Assembly: GCA_050050615.1 (NCBI GenBank)
Contig: JASFTV010000049.1
Coordinates: 1-15,349, forward strand
DNA length: 15,349 nucleotides
From: JASFTV01 sp050050615
Lineage (GTDB): Bacteria > Desulfobacterota > DSM-4660 > Desulfatiglandales > HGW-15
Direction of reading: 5' to 3'
A program made the position numbers and the translations under genes. Numbering within the stretch: position 1 is the stretch's first letter; each line of letters opens with the position of its first letter. Below the pieces are notes generated by a model that had not been told where the DNA came from, searched no databases, and worked only from the letters and a program-made list of their open reading frames with translations. This document shows, one piece after another, positions 13,025 through 15,349 of this stretch.

Positions 13025-14170
13025 TTATAATGCAACTTTCTCTTTTCCTGCAAAAGCAATCCGGAGGGCCGGTCGAAGGTACCTGCTCCCGATAAGCTGG
13101 ATGCCCCACATGACGGATTTCACCCATACGGGAACAGTGCGTTGCCAGTAGTAGGATAGAGGACGCACCAGGCCGTCCTCTAATTGAAAGAAGACCCGGT
13201 CCGTCCATCGCTGGTGGCCATGAGGATATTCCGGGTAATCACGAAAAAAATCTGCCACGGATTCCAGCTTGCGTGCGTACAGGTTCTTGTTGCGGTATTC
13301 CGGCATGATCAAGATCTCACTGATCTTGTCATATCGAATTTCAGAAACGAATTCTGAGAAGCTTGTTGCGTTGGTCAGGTTCAAAATCGCATTTGGCGCA
13401 CACCCATGGCGGTCCCCGCCTGAAACCACCGGCAGGCTGAAGCGTTCGGCCAGACTCACCGCTTTGTGGTTTTCACTCCAGGAACGGTAGCCGTTTACCT
13501 CCAGAGCATGAATGCCCTTGCCATAACGATTCAAGAATTCAACAATCAAACGTTTCAGTCTCTCAATTCCCACAGATCTCAAATCAGATAGAGGATGATT
13601 GAGAACCACCAGGGTTTCAGGGAAGTTGTTGAGCCAAGTGAGAATCTCGGCAAACATCGCCTTGCTTGGCTCAAGCGTGTAGGCGGAAAGATCGTTTATG
13701 ATTTTTGTCGACAATCCAGATGGCAGATTGTGAATCCCCAAGTGAAGGACACTTTCACCAATCGGCACTGTCCACTCCAGCGAAATCGGCACTTCTAGAG
13801 AATATTCCAGGGCATGCAACGACATCCCGGTAGAGGTCTCGTCATGGTCTGTCAGTGAAACCAAGGCATTCAGACCGAGTTGGCGTTCAATTCGCTCTGT
13901 TTCGGAGACGTGGACCCTTTGTACGGTTACAGGCGGCGTCCAATATCCTTGCGCAAAGTCAAAGATTCTGCCGCTCAGGCGGAAGTAGCGATCCCTTTCG
14001 CGCTTGTAGAATGAGGAGAGGATAGGAATTTTGGCGGCGTATAGATGAACAAACCGCAGATTTTCCTTGGAATGTTGCGTGTGACAGTGAAGAGATACCG
14101 CTGTGCGAAATTTATCATGATGATAAGATCTTTTGTCGAGCAAAGAAATTCGGGTCGCTGTCGATTTCAT
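13025..14170 (-). CDS. PHP-domain metal-dependent phosphoesterase
   Basis: 381 residues. The PHP metal centre can be traced: His28 and His30 (SLHCHTQHS), Asp108-His109-Asp110 (SLTDHDET), Glu132 (SLEW), His143, His192 (VVLNHPLSD) and Asp253/His255 (SGGDRHG). These hold two or three metals that hydrolyse phosphate esters. Between the HxH motif and the DHD motif lie about 78 residues, much longer than in small PHP phosphatases, with basic and aromatic residues (FYKRERDRYFRLSGRIF), perhaps a substrate lid. The C terminus (WGIQLIGSRYLRPALRIAF) looks amphipathic and could touch the membrane. AAGGAAG lies six bases before the ATG. It converges on the inositol-phosphate synthase gene and follows a radical SAM gene by 115 bases. 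A phosphoinositide or lipid-phosphate substrate is possible but unproven. Confidence 0.82.
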   Translation of the reverse strand: MKSTATRISLLDKRSYHHDKFRTAVSLHCHTQHSKENLRFVHLYAAKIPILSSFYKRERDRYFRLSGRIFDFAQGYWTPPVTVQRVHVSETERIERQLGLNALVSLTDHDETSTGMSLHALEYSLEVPISLEWTVPIGESVLHLGIHNLPSGLSTKIINDLSAYTLEPSKAMFAEILTWLNNFPETLVVLNHPLSDLRSVGIERLKRLIVEFLNRYGKGIHALEVNGYRSWSENHKAVSLAERFSLPVVSGGDRHGCAPNAILNLTNATSFSEFVSEIRYDKISEILIMPEYRNKNLYARKLESVADFFRDYPEYPHGHQRWTDRVFFQLEDGLVRPLSYYWQRTVPVWVKSVMWGIQLIGSRYLRPALRIAFAGKEKVAL

Positions 14171-14285
14171 TTGCTGCTTCCTTGTGAGTGCTTACCATTG
14201 CGGCATCATCGTGATAGGGTCGCAGCGGCTGTGGGAAATCTTTGTTGCGATAATGTTTTGCCAAAAATCAAGCTGTTACAGATGC

Positions 14286-15349
14286 TCAGGATTTGTCCTG
14301 AGTCACGGTGCTCTTATACTCAGCCTCCCACACAGGATCAATAATTTCTCTTAAGTCTTCATCATATGCGATCATTCCTTTGTGGTAGTCCTTGTCTTTA
14401 ATGGACTCCTTGGCAAAGTCATCGGATGGATTGATCCGATGGGCATTTTGCATGATGCCGTGTATGCTCTCATGATGATCTCGTATGGGGCATGGCAGAA
14501 TGAGGTTGTCCTTCTCTATAGCGGGCTTCCCAAAGGCGTAGTCGTCCTGCCACTTCCTTATCTTCCTGAAATACGGGGAGTAGAGCACGTCGTTGAGCGT
14601 CCCTCCACGCTCATAGACGTCCACGATGTTATCCTGATAATAGGGTATGAAAACACAAGGCATCACATTCCCATTCCAGTCGATATAGAAATACCCTCCC
14701 ATTCGTCCCGCTGCCAGACACCCGTCCGTCATTGGCCCCTGGTTCCAGAAATCAATGTAGTTATAACCCCCTTCTTTTATGGCCCACACGTTCCTCCTGA
14801 ACATTTCGAGCCGTTCCTCCGCTGTCACCATCTCCTTGAGGGTGTAGCTTCGCCCAATGGGCATGTATTGAAAGAGCCAACCATAAAAGACGCCCTGCTC
14901 ATCAAAATAGAAACGTAAGAATGCCCTGCTCGTGACCTCATCCCAATTGTCTCTGGTCGCCTGAACGGAGATGCCGAAGGGAACGCCTGCCTCTCTCAAA
15001 TTCTTGAATGCCTCCATGATCTTCGTAAATGCCCCTTTGCCGCGCCGCAGGTTTGTCTTTTCTTCAAAGCCCTCCACGGATATGGCCGGGGTGATGTTGC
15101 CTACCTCCGCGAGCTGCCAAGCCACGTCTTTGTTGATCAGGCTGCCGTTGGTATAGACCATGAAAAAGTTGTCACTGTTCTCCCTGGCAAGATCTATCAG
15201 CCCCTTGCCCTCCGTTTTCCAGAAGAAGGGTTCCCCTCCCGAGACGACGGTAAAACGGGAGTGCCACAGGGCCACTTTCTCCTTCACGATTCTCTTTGCC
15301 ACACTATATGGAAGGGAAGATTTTGTCGTGCTGGCACTGTTTGCATAGC
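14286..15349 (-). CDS. Radical SAM protein with SPASM/twitch signature, 5' end outside window and apparent frameshift
   Basis: The visible part has VVSGGEPFFWK (the GGE SAM-binding motif), MVYTNGSLI, ISVEGFEE and an RRGKGAF block as in SPASM radical SAM enzymes, then Cys-x15-Gly-x4-Cys (DGCLAAG to GNVMPCVF), the twitch/SPASM opening, and a later Cys in LILPCPIRDHH. The GTG at 15302 is not a real start: the frame is open to the window edge but there reads YANSASTTKSSLPYSVAKRI, without cluster cysteines. The neighbouring frame reads LCKQCQHDKIFPSI before a stop at 15304-15306 and carries the expected C-x2-C. Removing one A from the AAAA run (plus-strand TTTT at 15321-15324) would join the two as LCKQCQHDKSSLPYSVAKRI, a typical radical SAM N terminus. 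So the gene is either mis-sequenced at this run or truly broken. Substrate unknown. Confidence 0.8.
   Translation of the reverse strand, partial: YANSASTTKSSLPYSVAKRIVKEKVALWHSRFTVVSGGEPFFWKTEGKGLIDLARENSDNFFMVYTNGSLINKDVAWQLAEVGNITPAISVEGFEEKTNLRRGKGAFTKIMEAFKNLREAGVPFGISVQATRDNWDEVTSRAFLRFYFDEQGVFYGWLFQYMPIGRSYTLKEMVTAEERLEMFRRNVWAIKEGGYNYIDFWNQGPMTDGCLAAGRMGGYFYIDWNGNVMPCVFIPYYQDNIVDVYERGGTLNDVLYSPYFRKIRKWQDDYAFGKPAIEKDNLILPCPIRDHHESIHGIMQNAHRINPSDDFAKESIKDKDYHKGMIAYDEDLREIIDPVWEAEYKSTVTQDKS

Noticed and set aside
1..15349. CRISPR array, tRNA or rRNA gene, insertion sequence or phage attachment site
   Set aside because: No regularly spaced repeats, no cloverleaf or rRNA-like segments, no transposase and no terminal repeats were seen on either strand.

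Overview
The window reads as a piece of an anaerobic or syntrophic bacterial chromosome, most like a deltaproteobacterium (Desulfobacterota). This is inferred only from gene content: SPASM-type radical SAM enzymes, an acyl-CoA dehydrogenase, a bacterial CDP-archaeol-synthase relative, a Bacteroidetes/delta-type inositol-phosphate synthase, strong GGAGG ribosome sites and a base composition close to half GC by eye. I see no rRNA, tRNA, CRISPR array, insertion sequence or phage gene. Thirteen genes are supported. The first and last run off the window.

Left part (1-2390): the 3' end of a class I SAM methyltransferase, a gamma-carbonic-anhydrase-like hexapeptide protein that seems to lack one zinc-binding histidine, and a GntR/FadR-type regulator. 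A promoter and an overlapping inverted repeat upstream of the regulator suggest autoregulation.

Middle part (2646-8251), all on the + strand: ornithine aminotransferase, a cyclic-2,3-diphosphoglycerate-synthetase-type GTPase, carbamate kinase, a free-standing AlaX-like tRNA-editing protein and an acyl-CoA dehydrogenase. This looks like an amino-acid (arginine/ornithine/citrulline-type) and acyl-CoA catabolic cluster. Carbamate kinase would make ATP from carbamoyl phosphate, and ornithine would be drained by the aminotransferase. No carbamoyltransferase or deiminase lies in the window. The FadR-type regulator upstream is a plausible controller.

Right part (8290-12927, +): a SPASM radical SAM enzyme followed 18 bases later by a CarS/DUF46-type membrane CTP transferase homologue, then a tandem UspA protein, a 31-residue signal-peptide-like mini gene, and myo-inositol-1-phosphate synthase. 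A CDP-lipid-forming enzyme together with an inositol-phosphate synthase suggests phospholipid head-group or unusual lipid chemistry. This is inference.

Converging on it from the right end (13025-15349, -) are a PHP-fold phosphoesterase and a second SPASM radical SAM gene. At the window edge the second enzyme's Cys triad appears to lie in a different reading frame from the rest, split at a run of four A's. That is either an assembly or sequencing error or a real frameshift.

The best candidate for an undescribed system is the radical SAM + CarS-like pair, possibly extended by inositol-phosphate synthase, the PHP enzyme and the second radical SAM enzyme.
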